Source: Agromyces sp. Soil535
Lineage (GTDB): Bacteria; Actinomycetota; Actinomycetes; Actinomycetales; Microbacteriaceae
Assembly (NCBI RefSeq): GCF_001428255.1
Contig: NZ_LMRW01000024.1
Span: 59,691-123,690 of the forward strand
Direction: 5' to 3'
Length of the DNA: 64,000 nt
Part shown: positions 1-7,336 of the stretch, one piece after another
How the letters are laid out: each line of letters opens with the position of its first letter
Position numbering within the stretch: the stretch's first letter is position 1
Program-made: the position numbers and the translations under genes
Notes under the pieces: generated by a model
The model's input: the letters and a program-made list of their open reading frames with translations, nothing else
What the model was told of the DNA's origin: nothing
Database searches by the model: none

Positions 1-378
1 GAGCCGATCTGGGCCTCGGGCAAGTCCTTCGGCGGCCGCATGGCGTCGATGGCCGTCGCGGACGGCATGGAAGCGGCAGGGCTGGTGTACCTCGGTTATC
101 CGCTGCATCCGCCCGGCAAGCCCGAGAAGGCACGCGACGAGCACCTGCCCGGCATCACCGTGCCGATGCTGTTCCTGCAGGGGCGCAACGACCCGTTCGC
201 GATCCCGAACGAGCAGCTCGACGAGCTCGTCGCCCGCATCGGGTCTTCCGCGACCCTCGAGTGGATCCAGGACGCGAACCACTCGTTCGAGGTGAAGGGC
301 GCGAAGCGCCCCGCCGGCGCCATCGGCGCGTCGCTCGCGCCGCGCGTGGCCGCCTTCATCCGCGCGCACGCGTACTGA
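1..378 (+). CDS. alpha/beta hydrolase, KANL3/Tex30 or dienelactone hydrolase-like (5' truncated)
   Basis: The window opens inside this gene, so the N-terminal half is missing and 125 residues are visible. Near the start of the visible part is a nucleophile elbow, G-K-S-F-G-G, with Ser9 as predicted nucleophile. A GRND segment probably carries the acidic residue, and a DANHSF segment near the end carries the catalytic His. This layout fits small serine hydrolases of the KANL3/Tex30-like or dienelactone hydrolase type. The substrate cannot be read. It converges on the MarR gene with 23 bp between the stop codons. Confidence 0.85.
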   Translation, partial: EPIWASGKSFGGRMASMAVADGMEAAGLVYLGYPLHPPGKPEKARDEHLPGITVPMLFLQGRNDPFAIPNEQLDELVARIGSSATLEWIQDANHSFEVKGAKRPAGAIGASLAPRVAAFIRAHAY

Positions 379-401
379 GGAACGTCAGATGTACGGCGTG
401 G

Positions 402-884
402 TCACGAAGTGCCCGTGAGGTCGTCGGCCGCCGCGCGACCGGCCTGCGCCGCTCGGGCGACGAAGTCGGCGATCGCCGTGAGCTCGGTGTCGGAGTAGCC
501 GCCGAGCAGCCCGTCGAGCGCCGAGTTCATGCCGGCGTACAGGCGGAAGACCTCGCCGACGCGGTCGCGCACGGAACGCACGATGCTGCCTCGGCGGTCG
601 GCGGGGTCGGGCTCGCGGGCGATCCAGCCCGCGCGCTCGAGGCGGTCGAGCACGCCGGTCATCGTGGCGGGATGCAGGCCGGCGCTGCGGGCCAGGGCAC
701 TGGGGCTCCGGGCGCCGAGGCGCACGAGCAGGTCGAGCACTTCGAGGTCCACGTCCTTCAGGCCCGATCGGGCGCCGACGCGGCGGTTGAGCGCGGCGAG
801 CTCGCCGTTGAGGTCGCGCATCGCGTCCTTGACGGACTGCACCTGGCGGCGTCGCGTCGGGGCATCCGTTTGTTTGGATTCCAT
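402..884 (-). CDS. MarR-family transcriptional regulator
   Basis: A 160-residue protein of usual MarR length. A winged helix-turn-helix lies at about residues 45-110: the segment SPSALARSAGLHPATMTGVLDRLERAG contains the recognition helix and is followed by a wing with DPADRRGS. I chose the ATG at 884 because it begins just before the domain; longer reading upstream runs into the divergent gene. No good Shine-Dalgarno precedes it, and the predicted -10 element lies about 15-20 bp upstream, so the message is probably nearly leaderless. The start codon lies inside a 27-bp imperfect palindrome shared with the divergent oxidoreductase gene, which suggests autoregulation. Confidence 0.88.
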   Translation of the reverse strand: MESKQTDAPTRRRQVQSVKDAMRDLNGELAALNRRVGARSGLKDVDLEVLDLLVRLGARSPSALARSAGLHPATMTGVLDRLERAGWIAREPDPADRRGSIVRSVRDRVGEVFRLYAGMNSALDGLLGGYSDTELTAIADFVARAAQAGRAAADDLTGTS

Positions 885-908
885 ATTGTTCGACTTTCGT
901 ATAATATG
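882..908. promoter_or_regulatory. MarR-type operator over divergent promoters
   Basis: The two ends are CATATT and AATATG, and inside them are CGA and TCG, so the site reads CATATT-N3-CGA-N3-TCG-N3-AATATG. All four blocks are exact inverted matches at symmetric spacing. It contains TATAAT on the plus strand (900-905) and TATTAT on the minus strand, both plausible -10 boxes, and it ends on the MarR start codon. A dimer bound here would block both promoters. The match is read directly; binding is inferred. Confidence 0.72.
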
Positions 909-972
909 AATTTCTGACAACAGCCTACGCCGGTCCGGCTCGAAGCGCGGCTCGGCACGAGGGAGGACCCAT

Positions 973-1665
973 ATGAGAATCGTGATCTTCGGAGCGAACG
1001 GCCCCAGCGGTCGGTTGCTGACGCGCCGCGCGCTCGACGAGGGGTACGAGGTCACCGCGTTCACACGGCATCCGCTCGACTTCCCCATCACCCACGACGC
1101 GCTCACGGTCGCGGGCGGCGACGTCGGCGATGAGACCGCCGTGAGCGACGCGGTACGCGGGCAGCACGTGGTGTTGTCGGCGCTCGGCGGCGTGTACACG
1201 CGGAAATCCGTGTCGGTGTACTCGGTCGGCGCCCGAAGCATCCTCGCCGCGATGCGGGAGCACGGCGTTCGCCGTGTGGCGTGCGTCAGCTCGAGCGCGA
1301 CCGTGCCGAACCCCAACGCGAACGAGACGTTCTTCTTCGGCCGGGTGCTGCAGCCGTTCGTCACCAACGTGCTCGGCCGCACGCTCTACGCCGACATGGC
1401 GCGGATGGAGGCACTCGTCTCCACGAGCGACACCGACTGGACGATCGTTCGCCCATCGGGACTGTTCGACGCCGACGAGGTCAGCGAGTACGACGTGAGC
1501 GCCGAGCCGCTGCCCGGGCGCTTCACCGCCCGCATGGACCTCGCCGACCTCCTGCTCCGACAGGCGTACGACGACACCTTCATGCGGAGCCCGGCGTCGA
1601 TCATCACCCGCGTCGGCGTACCGAGCGTCGCGCAGCTCATGCTGAAGGAGGCGTTCGGCAAGTAG
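973..1665 (+). CDS. NAD(P)-binding atypical SDR (NmrA/NAD(P)H-binding type)
   Basis: A 230-residue single-domain Rossmann protein. It starts MRIVIFGANGPSG, with the nucleotide-binding glycines at residues 7, 10 and 13, followed by a GDVGDETAV segment typical of the NAD(P)H-binding (PF13460-like) family. These proteins act as quinone or flavin reductases or as redox-sensing binders; the substrate is not visible here. The start ATG at 973 has a clear GGGAGG ribosome site just upstream. It is divergent from the MarR gene and shares its palindromic operator, so it is probably the regulated target. Confidence 0.85.
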   Translation: MRIVIFGANGPSGRLLTRRALDEGYEVTAFTRHPLDFPITHDALTVAGGDVGDETAVSDAVRGQHVVLSALGGVYTRKSVSVYSVGARSILAAMREHGVRRVACVSSSATVPNPNANETFFFGRVLQPFVTNVLGRTLYADMARMEALVSTSDTDWTIVRPSGLFDADEVSEYDVSAEPLPGRFTARMDLADLLLRQAYDDTFMRSPASIITRVGVPSVAQLMLKEAFGK

Positions 1666-1721
1666 GACGTCACCAGGAGACACCGGCGTATGGGGCCGGG
1701 TGCCTCAGACCGTGGTCCGAG

Positions 1722-2363
1722 TCAGCCGGCCGGGTCTGCCGTGGCAGCCTCGACCAAGGCGCGCGCCGACACCTTGGCGGCCTCCGGCGCCTCGGGATTC
1801 GCATCCAGCGCCCCGCTGGCCAGCCCGCCGTCGAGCAGCAGGGTGAGGGACCGCGCGAGCACATCGGGAGTTCGCGCGCCCGCCAGCTCCGACAGATCAC
1901 GCACCCAGGCGAGCACGGCGGCCTTGTGTGCGACGGTGCGATCGTGCACGGGCGTGCCGGGGAGCGACTCGGCGGCGGCGTTGATGAACGCGCAACCGCG
2001 GTATCCCTCACGTCGGCAGGCGGCCGTGAGGGCGTCGAAGAGGCCGACGAGTTGGTCGGCCGGGTCAGACCCCGCGGCCTCGGCAGCCGCCTTCAGCTGG
2101 CCCGTCCACACGCCGTCGACCTTGTCGAGGTAGGCCACGACGAGGTCATCCTTGGCGGGGAAGTGCTTGTAGAACGTGGCCTTGGCCACGTCCGACTCGG
2201 CGATGATCAGGTCGACGCCCACCGCGCGAATCCCCTTGGCGTAGAACAGCCGGAACGCCGTGTCGAGGATGCGCTCTCTGGCGGCACTCGCCCGTGCGGG
2301 CGCCGGTGCTCCACCAGGGCTCGGCGACGTCGACGCGGACGCGGACGGAGAGATGACGCTCAT
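1722..2363 (-). CDS. TetR/AcrR-family repressor, LmrA/YxaF-like
   Basis: A 213-residue protein. A Ser/Pro/Ala-rich leader of about 25 residues precedes a TetR helix-turn-helix (RERILDTAFRLFYAKG, then SDVAKATFYKHFPAKDDLV). The ligand domain contains YRGCAFINAAAE, which resembles the LmrA/YxaF subgroup motif. It is divergent from the two-gene oxidoreductase operon at 2490-4041, and three copies of one 16-bp palindrome fill the gap. It therefore probably represses itself and that operon, released by an unknown small molecule or electrophile. Confidence 0.9.
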   Translation of the reverse strand: MSVISPSASASTSPSPGGAPAPARASAARERILDTAFRLFYAKGIRAVGVDLIIAESDVAKATFYKHFPAKDDLVVAYLDKVDGVWTGQLKAAAEAAGSDPADQLVGLFDALTAACRREGYRGCAFINAAAESLPGTPVHDRTVAHKAAVLAWVRDLSELAGARTPDVLARSLTLLLDGGLASGALDANPEAPEAAKVSARALVEAATADPAG

Positions 2364-2376
2364 GGGACCATTAAAA

Positions 2377-2456
2377 CAGACAAGTCTGTCTGAAGTGACT
2401 TGAGGGTAGACCGATCTGTCTGCTATCGTGCGACTGGTGGTAGACAGATCTGTCTA
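2377..2456. promoter_or_regulatory. array of three TetR operators
   Basis: Three 16-bp sites lie between the divergent genes: CAGACAAGTCTGTCTG (2377-2392), TAGACCGATCTGTCTG (2407-2422) and the perfect palindrome TAGACAGATCTGTCTA (2441-2456). They share AGAC in the left half and CTGTCT in the right half. Centre spacings are 30 and 34 bp, about three helix turns, so repressors would sit on nearly the same face. The first site is close to the TetR start and the third lies 33 bp before the predicted start of the operon. Confidence 0.82.
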
Positions 2457-2489
2457 CTATGAGGAGATCCCTGACACGAGGAGCACCCC

Positions 2490-3164
2490 ATCAAGATCGC
2501 GGTTCTCGGAACCGGCGTGGTCGGCCAGACCATCGCCCTCCGACTCTCACAATTCGGTCACACCGTCGTCGTCGGCACGCGCGACCCGCAGGCCTCGCTG
2601 GCGCGCACCGCGCCCGACGCCATGGGCCGGCCCGGCTTCGGCGACTGGTCGGCCGAGCACGATGCCATCGGCGTCGCCACATTCGCGGACGCGGCACAGG
2701 GTGCCGACCTCGTCGTCAACGCACTCTCCGGCGATGCAGCGGTTTCCGGTGTCGGCGCCGCCGGGGTGGCCGACGGCACCGTCGTACTCGACATCTCCAA
2801 CCCGCTCGACTTCAGCCGGGGCATGCCGCCCAGCCTGTTCGTCAGCAACACCGATTCGCTCGGCGAGCAGATCCAGCGCACCTTCCCCACCCTGCGTGTC
2901 GTCAAGACGCTCAACACGATGAACGCATTCGTCATGGCCGACCCGAAGCTGGTCGCCGGCGGGGCGTTCACGACGTTCGTCTCAGGAGACGATGCCGACG
3001 CGAAGCAGGTGGTGATCGAACTGCTGGAGTCGATCGGCCACTCCGACGTCATCGACCTCGGCGACATCAGTACCGCACGGGGCACCAAGTCCCTCATGCC
3101 CGTCTGGCTCCGCCTGTACGGATCCCTGGGCACACCGATGTTCACCTTCAAGGTCGTGCGCTGA
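2490..3164 (+). CDS. NADPH-dependent F420 reductase-like oxidoreductase, apparent ATC start
   Basis: A 224-residue Rossmann protein. Read from 2490 it begins (M)KIAVLGTGVVGQ, the family's usual first strand, with glycines 7, 9 and 12. NALSG, DISNPLDF and KTLNTMNA segments match the NADP-binding domain of F420-dependent NADP reductase relatives. The codon at the expected initiator position is ATC, eight bases after a strong GAGGAG site. The frame has a TGA at 2472, and the next usable start is a GTG at 2517 in the middle of the glycine motif. So the gene either uses ATC or carries a recent start mutation or sequence error. It is first in an operon with the SDR at 3166. Confidence 0.85.
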   Translation: MKIAVLGTGVVGQTIALRLSQFGHTVVVGTRDPQASLARTAPDAMGRPGFGDWSAEHDAIGVATFADAAQGADLVVNALSGDAAVSGVGAAGVADGTVVLDISNPLDFSRGMPPSLFVSNTDSLGEQIQRTFPTLRVVKTLNTMNAFVMADPKLVAGGAFTTFVSGDDADAKQVVIELLESIGHSDVIDLGDISTARGTKSLMPVWLRLYGSLGTPMFTFKVVR

Positions 3165-3165
3165 C

Positions 3166-4041
3166 ATGGCACCCGCGACGAACCAGCCGATGCAGGGCAA
3201 GAACGTACTCGTCACGGGCGGGACCGGCGGGATCGGGCTGGCCACGGCCACCGGTCTCGCCGGGCTCGGCGCCCGTGTCGGCATCGTCGGCCGCGACGCG
3301 GCCAGGGCGCAGGCGGCCGCCGAGGGCATTCGCGGCGCAGGCGGTCAGATCGACGTCTTCACCGCCGACCTGTCCTCGCAGCGCGAGGTGCACCGCCTCG
3401 CCGAGGAGGTGCTCGGCACTTACCCACGGCTCGACGTCCTGGTCAACAACGTCGGCGGCTACTGGGCGGCGCGCCACGCCACGGCGGACGGCCTCGAGCG
3501 CACGTTCGCGATCAACCACCTCGCGCCGTTCCTGCTCACGAACCTCCTGCTCGACCGGCTGCGCGCCAGCGCCCCGGCACGGGTGGTCACGGTCTCCTCA
3601 GGCGCGCAGGCGATGGGGCGGATCGACTTCGACGACCTCGAGGGCGAGCACGGATACAACGGGCAGCGCGCCTACAACCAGTCGAAGCTCGCGAACGTGA
3701 TGTTCACCTACGAACTCGCGCGCCGCCTCGAGGGCACGGGTGTCACGGCCAACGCGCTGCACCCGGGCGTCGTGCGCACGGCGTTCGGCCACGAGGACTC
3801 CGGCCGATGGATGCGCGTGATGCTGCCGATCGTCCGGCCCTTCATGAAGAGCCCCGAGGCGGGTGCGCGCACCTCCATCCACCTCGCCGCGTCGCCCGAG
3901 GTCGAGGGGGTCAGCGGGCAGTACTTCGCGAATTCCAAGCCCACGACGTCGTCCGCGGCATCGCGCGACGCCGCAGCCGCGGCTCGATTGTGGGAGGTTT
4001 CCGAGCGCCTCGTCGGCCTCAGTGCTCACACGGCGGCGTGA
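3166..4041 (+). CDS. short-chain dehydrogenase/reductase (SDR)
   Basis: A 291-residue SDR with TGGTGGIG at residues 17-24 for cofactor binding, NNVGG near residue 95, and catalytic Tyr170 and Lys174 in YNQSK. The ISSG-like Ser lies in VTVSSGAQAMG. Length and the HPGVVRTAFG segment resemble retinol dehydrogenase-type SDRs. The ATG lies one base after the TGA of the previous gene, so the two are translated as a unit and share TetR control. The substrate is unknown. Confidence 0.92.
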   Translation: MAPATNQPMQGKNVLVTGGTGGIGLATATGLAGLGARVGIVGRDAARAQAAAEGIRGAGGQIDVFTADLSSQREVHRLAEEVLGTYPRLDVLVNNVGGYWAARHATADGLERTFAINHLAPFLLTNLLLDRLRASAPARVVTVSSGAQAMGRIDFDDLEGEHGYNGQRAYNQSKLANVMFTYELARRLEGTGVTANALHPGVVRTAFGHEDSGRWMRVMLPIVRPFMKSPEAGARTSIHLAASPEVEGVSGQYFANSKPTTSSAASRDAAAAARLWEVSERLVGLSAHTAA

Positions 4042-4146
4042 TCAGCACGAGGTCGACGCGAAGGAGGCGCGCCGGCATGGAGCAAGGAGCGGATGCCGCG
4101 ACCGACCCGATCCTGGCCCACGTGACGCGCCGCGCCGCAGGCCGCG

Positions 4147-4482
4147 CTACCGCGCGCCTTTGACTGCGCGCCGCGCGGCCTGACGCCGCGCGAACGCCGC
4201 GTACCACCGGAACATCTGCGGCATGAGCCAATACGCCGCGATCGGAACGACGATGATCGTGAGCACGAACGCCCTGAGCACGGGATGCCAGTCCGGCGTC
4301 ACAGGTCCGAGCAGTGTGCTGAAGATGGCGACGAGGGGGAAGATCGTGAGCCATACGATGAGCGCGGTCACGTGGATGCTGGGCCTCGGCGGCGCAGGCG
4401 GATCGGGGACCGTCTCGGGCGGATGCGTCGGCGTGTCCGCGTTCGGTGCTGGCGGGTCGTGCTCAGGAGGTATCGCCGTCAT
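4147..4482 (-). CDS. two-TM membrane protein resembling the C-terminal anchor of ABM-domain proteins
   Basis: A 111-residue protein. The first 35 residues are Pro/Asp/Glu-rich (PPEHDPPAPNADTPTHPPE). Two hydrophobic helices follow: HVTALIVWLTIFPLVAIF and AFVLTIIVVPIAAYWLMP. The order WLTIFPLV, GP, LR, then VPIAAYWLMP closely resembles the membrane tail of antibiotic-biosynthesis-monooxygenase membrane proteins (COG3224), but the catalytic ABM domain is absent. I chose the ATG at 4482 because upstream sequence in frame loses protein character. The stop faces the SDR stop. Function unknown. Confidence 0.62.
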   Translation of the reverse strand: MTAIPPEHDPPAPNADTPTHPPETVPDPPAPPRPSIHVTALIVWLTIFPLVAIFSTLLGPVTPDWHPVLRAFVLTIIVVPIAAYWLMPQMFRWYAAFARRQAARRAVKGAR

Positions 4483-4844
4483 CTCTTCGACTCCGCATCG
4501 GGGTGAGGCCACCGGCGGCGGACGCAACGTGCGGACGCCGGGCCCTCTCCATTCTGCACCCGCGATCAACTGACGAGCTCGCAGCCCCGACCCGCGAGCG
4601 TCGTGTACACGGCGTGATCAGACGAGAGCGGATGCCGCGGGTCCCCCCGGACGGCGACATCCGCTCCCGGGTCGGTGGACGTGCGCCCGCGAGTCGTGGT
4701 GAGCACGGAGTCCTGCGTGTGCGCCGACTGCCGCGCCCGTCGGTCAGTGTATGCGCGGCACGGGTCGGCCGATGGGACGGAAGTCCCTTGGAACCGTAAG
4801 AATTCTCGGGGTCGGCGCGCAGGCGTGGCGCGTACGCTGTGCCC
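4483..4844. other. 362-bp intergenic stretch without a confident gene
   Basis: This gap separates divergent genes and should contain both promoters. I see no convincing gene; reading frames here are open only because of the high GC content. A GCGGATG/CATCCGC pair at about 4627-4667 could form a weak stem. AT-richer sequence just before 4810 (GTAAGAATTCTC) may belong to the promoter of the molybdopterin oxidoreductase. Confidence 0.5.
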
Positions 4845-6482
4845 ATGCCCGAGACGAGCGGCCGCGCGCGCGGGTGGGTGCTGCCCGCGGTCACGGGCGT
4901 GGCATCCGTCGCGTTCGGGGTGGGCATCGGGGAGCTCGCCGCCGCCGTGCTGGCGCCCGCGTCGGGCCCGTTCGTCGTCGTCGGATCGCTGCTCATCGAT
5001 CTCGCGCCACCGTGGGCGAAGGATGCCGCGATCGCGCTGTTCGGCACCGCCGACAAGGCCGCGCTGCTCGTCGGCATCGGCCTGGTGCTCGTCGCCGTCG
5101 CAGGCGCCGCCGGCGTGCTCGAGGCGAGAAGGCCGCCGTGGGGTCGCGTGCTCGTGGGACTCCTGGGAGTGGTCGGCGCCATCGCCGCGTCGACTCGGGC
5201 GAACGCCTCGATGCTCGCGATCGCGCCGTCGGCGATCGCGGCGATCGGGGCGGTCGTGGCGCTGCAGCTCCTCGTGCGGCGGCTTCCGGGGACGGATGCG
5301 GCGGCGGCCACTCGACCGGCGGGCGCCACTCGACCGGCGGGCGCCACTCGACCGGCAGGCGCCACTCGACCGGCAGGCGCCACACGACCGGCAGGCGCCA
5401 CACGACCCGCGGGGGAGGTCGACCGACGTCGCTTCCTCGGCTGGGCGGGCGGCGCCGCAGCCATCGGGGCGATCGCCGCCTTGGGGGGTAACGCCCTGCA
5501 GGCGGGCTCGCGCGCCGTCACCGCGATCCGCGAGACGATCACGCTCCCGAGGCCCACGGCGAGCGCGACGGTTCCCGCATCCGCTGAACTCGGCATCGCC
5601 GGCGTCGCCCCGGTCGTCACGCCGAACGCGCAGTTCTACCGCATCGACACCGCGCTCGCGGTGCCGGCCGTCGACCCGGCCGGATGGAGCCTCCGCATCC
5701 ACGGCATGGTCGAGCGCGAGGTGTCGATCACCTGGGACGAGCTCATCGCCCTCCCCCTCGAGGAGTCCGTGACGACGCTCGCGTGCGTGTCGAACGAGGT
5801 CGGCGGCGGCCTCATCGGGAACGCGGTCTGGCTCGGCTACCCGATTCGCGAACTGCTCGCGCGCGCGGTTCCGTCTGCCGACGCCGACATGGTGCTCTCG
5901 CGGAGCGTCGACGGCTTCACCGCGTCGACGCCGCTCGCGGTGCTCGAGGACGACCGCAACGCGATCCTCGCGATCGGCATGAACGGCGACCCGCTGCCGC
6001 CGGAGCACGGATTCCCGGTGCGCATGGTCGTACCCGGCCTGTATGGTTACGTCTCTGCGACGAAGTGGGTGGTCGACCTCGAGGTGACGCGATTCGACGC
6101 GGCAGCCGCATACTGGACCACTCGCGGCTGGAGCGAGCGCGGGCCGATCAAGCTGCAGTCCCGCATCGACGTGCCTCGCAGTGGGCAATCGCTGCAGGCG
6201 GGTCCGGTCACCGTCGCCGGCGTGGCGTGGCACCAGCACGTCGGCATCGAGGCGGTCGACGTGCAGGTCGACGACGGACCGTGGCAGCCCGCGACGCTCG
6301 CGACGGCGATCTCGATCGACACCTGGGTGCAATGGCGGTACGACTGGGATGCCCCTGCGGGCACGCACACGCTTCGGGTGCGCGCCACGGGAGCCGACGG
6401 CGAGGTGCAGACCTCCGAGGTGCAGGGCGTGGTGCCCGACGGCGCCACCGGCCTGCACGAGCGCGCGGTGCAGCTGGGCTGA
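4845..6482 (+). CDS. membrane-anchored molybdopterin oxidoreductase, sulfite oxidase fold
   Basis: A 545-residue protein. Residues 1-150 hold about four hydrophobic helices. Residues 155-190 are six tandem ATRPAG units. A twin-arginine-like DRRRFLGWAGG then precedes another hydrophobic stretch. From about residue 235 comes an oxidoreductase molybdopterin-binding domain: the cofactor-ligand Cys is in LACVSNEVGG (about residue 314), followed by the HGFPVRMVVPGLYGY region and a C-terminal Mo-co dimerisation domain. The active site should face outside the membrane. The electron donor and substrate are unknown. I prefer the ATG at 4845 to a GTG six bases upstream. Confidence 0.9.
   Translation: MPETSGRARGWVLPAVTGVASVAFGVGIGELAAAVLAPASGPFVVVGSLLIDLAPPWAKDAAIALFGTADKAALLVGIGLVLVAVAGAAGVLEARRPPWGRVLVGLLGVVGAIAASTRANASMLAIAPSAIAAIGAVVALQLLVRRLPGTDAAAATRPAGATRPAGATRPAGATRPAGATRPAGATRPAGEVDRRRFLGWAGGAAAIGAIAALGGNALQAGSRAVTAIRETITLPRPTASATVPASAELGIAGVAPVVTPNAQFYRIDTALAVPAVDPAGWSLRIHGMVEREVSITWDELIALPLEESVTTLACVSNEVGGGLIGNAVWLGYPIRELLARAVPSADADMVLSRSVDGFTASTPLAVLEDDRNAILAIGMNGDPLPPEHGFPVRMVVPGLYGYVSATKWVVDLEVTRFDAAAAYWTTRGWSERGPIKLQSRIDVPRSGQSLQAGPVTVAGVAWHQHVGIEAVDVQVDDGPWQPATLATAISIDTWVQWRYDWDAPAGTHTLRVRATGADGEVQTSEVQGVVPDGATGLHERAVQLG
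5307..5414 (+). repeat. six 18-bp in-frame tandem repeats (ATRPAG linker)
   Basis: Six consecutive 18-bp units each encode A-T-R-P-A-G inside the molybdopterin oxidoreductase, between its membrane part and its catalytic part. The first two copies end CGGCGGGC, the next ones CGGCAGGC, and the last two begin with ACA in place of ACT. The variants are ordered along the array, as expected from stepwise slippage. Whole units can be gained or lost without a frame shift, so linker length may vary between strains. Confidence 0.95.
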
Positions 6483-6737
6483 GCGGATGCCGCGATCGCA
6501 CGGGGCGGTTACGCGAGTAATCGGCGACTCGTCCTCCATATTCGGAAGGACGCGCCTGTTCTGAACCGACTGTCGAGACATTCCTGCTGACGGGCCTGCC
6601 GCTCGTTGAATACGAGGGATGTTCTCTCCGCATATCGCCGGTACTTCGGTACTTCGGCACTTCGGCACCCGGAATGCCGAGAGACACCACTTCCGCGCCG
6701 ACGGCGTGGGCACGGGCCGGTCAGGGAAGGTGCATAC

Positions 6738-7118
6738 GTGGTCGAGAAGCCGATCAAGGTGGATGAGCACACCGACCGCCTGGTCACAGATCTCGCGTAC
6801 TTCCTGCGGTGCTCGAAGAAGTCGATCGTGCGAGAGGCGGTGGCAGACTTCGCAGAGACGCGCCTCACCAAATCGAGGCCCGCTCCCGGCGGGGTCGGCG
6901 AATATGCTCCCGGCGGGGTCGGCGAAGGGGAGGAGAAGGGTCAGCGAGTTCGGGGAGATGAGGCGCTGGAGGACGACGCGATGGAGGACGGCGCGTACGA
7001 ACAGGGCGTGTTACGCGCTCGAACCATTCGATCGGCTCGCCCTTCGGCGTACCGAGCTGCTGCGCCAGTTCGCCCAACACGGCGGCACGAATGTGCGTGT
7101 GCTCGAGCGAGTCGATGA
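6738..7118 (+). CDS. ribbon-helix-helix-like protein, C-terminus probably degraded
   Basis: A GTG at 6738, seven bases after an AGGGAAGG ribosome site, opens a 126-residue frame. The first 45 residues (VEKPIKVDEHTDRLV, then SKKSIVREAVADFAETRL) look like a ribbon-helix-helix DNA-binding antitoxin: a short strand followed by two helices. After residue 48 the sequence becomes an APGGVGE repeat, then acidic, then Arg-rich, which is unlike a folded domain. A genuine RHH gene followed by a frame-shifted or decayed tail fits best. Just upstream (6641-6664) are three copies of an 8-bp unit, GTACTTCG or GCACTTCG. Confidence 0.5.
   Translation: MVEKPIKVDEHTDRLVTDLAYFLRCSKKSIVREAVADFAETRLTKSRPAPGGVGEYAPGGVGEGEEKGQRVRGDEALEDDAMEDGAYEQGVLRARTIRSARPSAYRAAAPVRPTRRHECACARASR
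6882..6926 (+). repeat. 21-bp direct repeat pair
   Basis: The 21-bp sequence starting GCTCCCGGCGGGG occurs at 6882-6902 and again at 6906-6926, separated only by TAT, giving a 24-bp period. In the RHH frame it encodes APGGVGE twice. The exact match suggests a recent duplication. It lies where the RHH protein loses its domain character. Confidence 0.9.
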
Positions 7119-7308
7119 GTCAACGACCGATGAGATCGTGCTCCTCGCGGATACCGATCCGGTCGCCGGGGGTGCGGCGATCCCCGTCCTCGAGGAGATC
7201 GCATGTCGCCTGCTGAGAACGCGCGCGACAGTCGTGTCGATGACCGCCCTCCGGATGTTCGGTTCCGGCCGCCTCCAGCCCGCGCTCGCGCAGTCTCGGC
7301 CACTCTGA
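6958..7308 (+). pseudogene. decayed MNT-type nucleotidyltransferase antitoxin remnant
   Basis: From about 7012 this frame reads LALRRTELLRQFAQHGGTNVRVLERV and later LLADTDP and PVLEEIACRLLRTRATVVSM. That order is the skeleton of minimal nucleotidyltransferases: a helix ending in GxxNVRVFGS, a strand with the acidic pair, and a C-terminal VDVVT strand. The nucleotide-binding GS-x-ARG and paired Asp are gone (ERVDESTTDEIVLLAD instead). The ATG at 6958 is the best start, after GGGGAG. It overlaps the RHH frame by 160 bases, so at least one of the two is not intact. I infer a dead toxin-antitoxin-like locus. Confidence 0.35.
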
Positions 7309-7336
7309 CTGCCGGAACGCGAGCACCGACCCGACG

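Noticed and set aside
261-2393. Long plus-strand frames overlapping the MarR, NAD(P)-binding and TetR genes
   Set aside because: They are Arg/Ala-rich, lack domain motifs and mirror real genes on the other strand or frame; the high GC content keeps such frames open.
6483-6737. A small gene before the RHH frame
   Set aside because: Only short frames without ribosome site or recognisable motif; the stretch holds 8-bp repeats at 6641-6664 and probably the RHH promoter.
4463-6770. Very long minus-strand frames across the molybdopterin oxidoreductase
   Set aside because: Composition is Arg/Pro/Ser-rich and repetitive (antisense of the ATRPAG repeat). No start signal or family motif.
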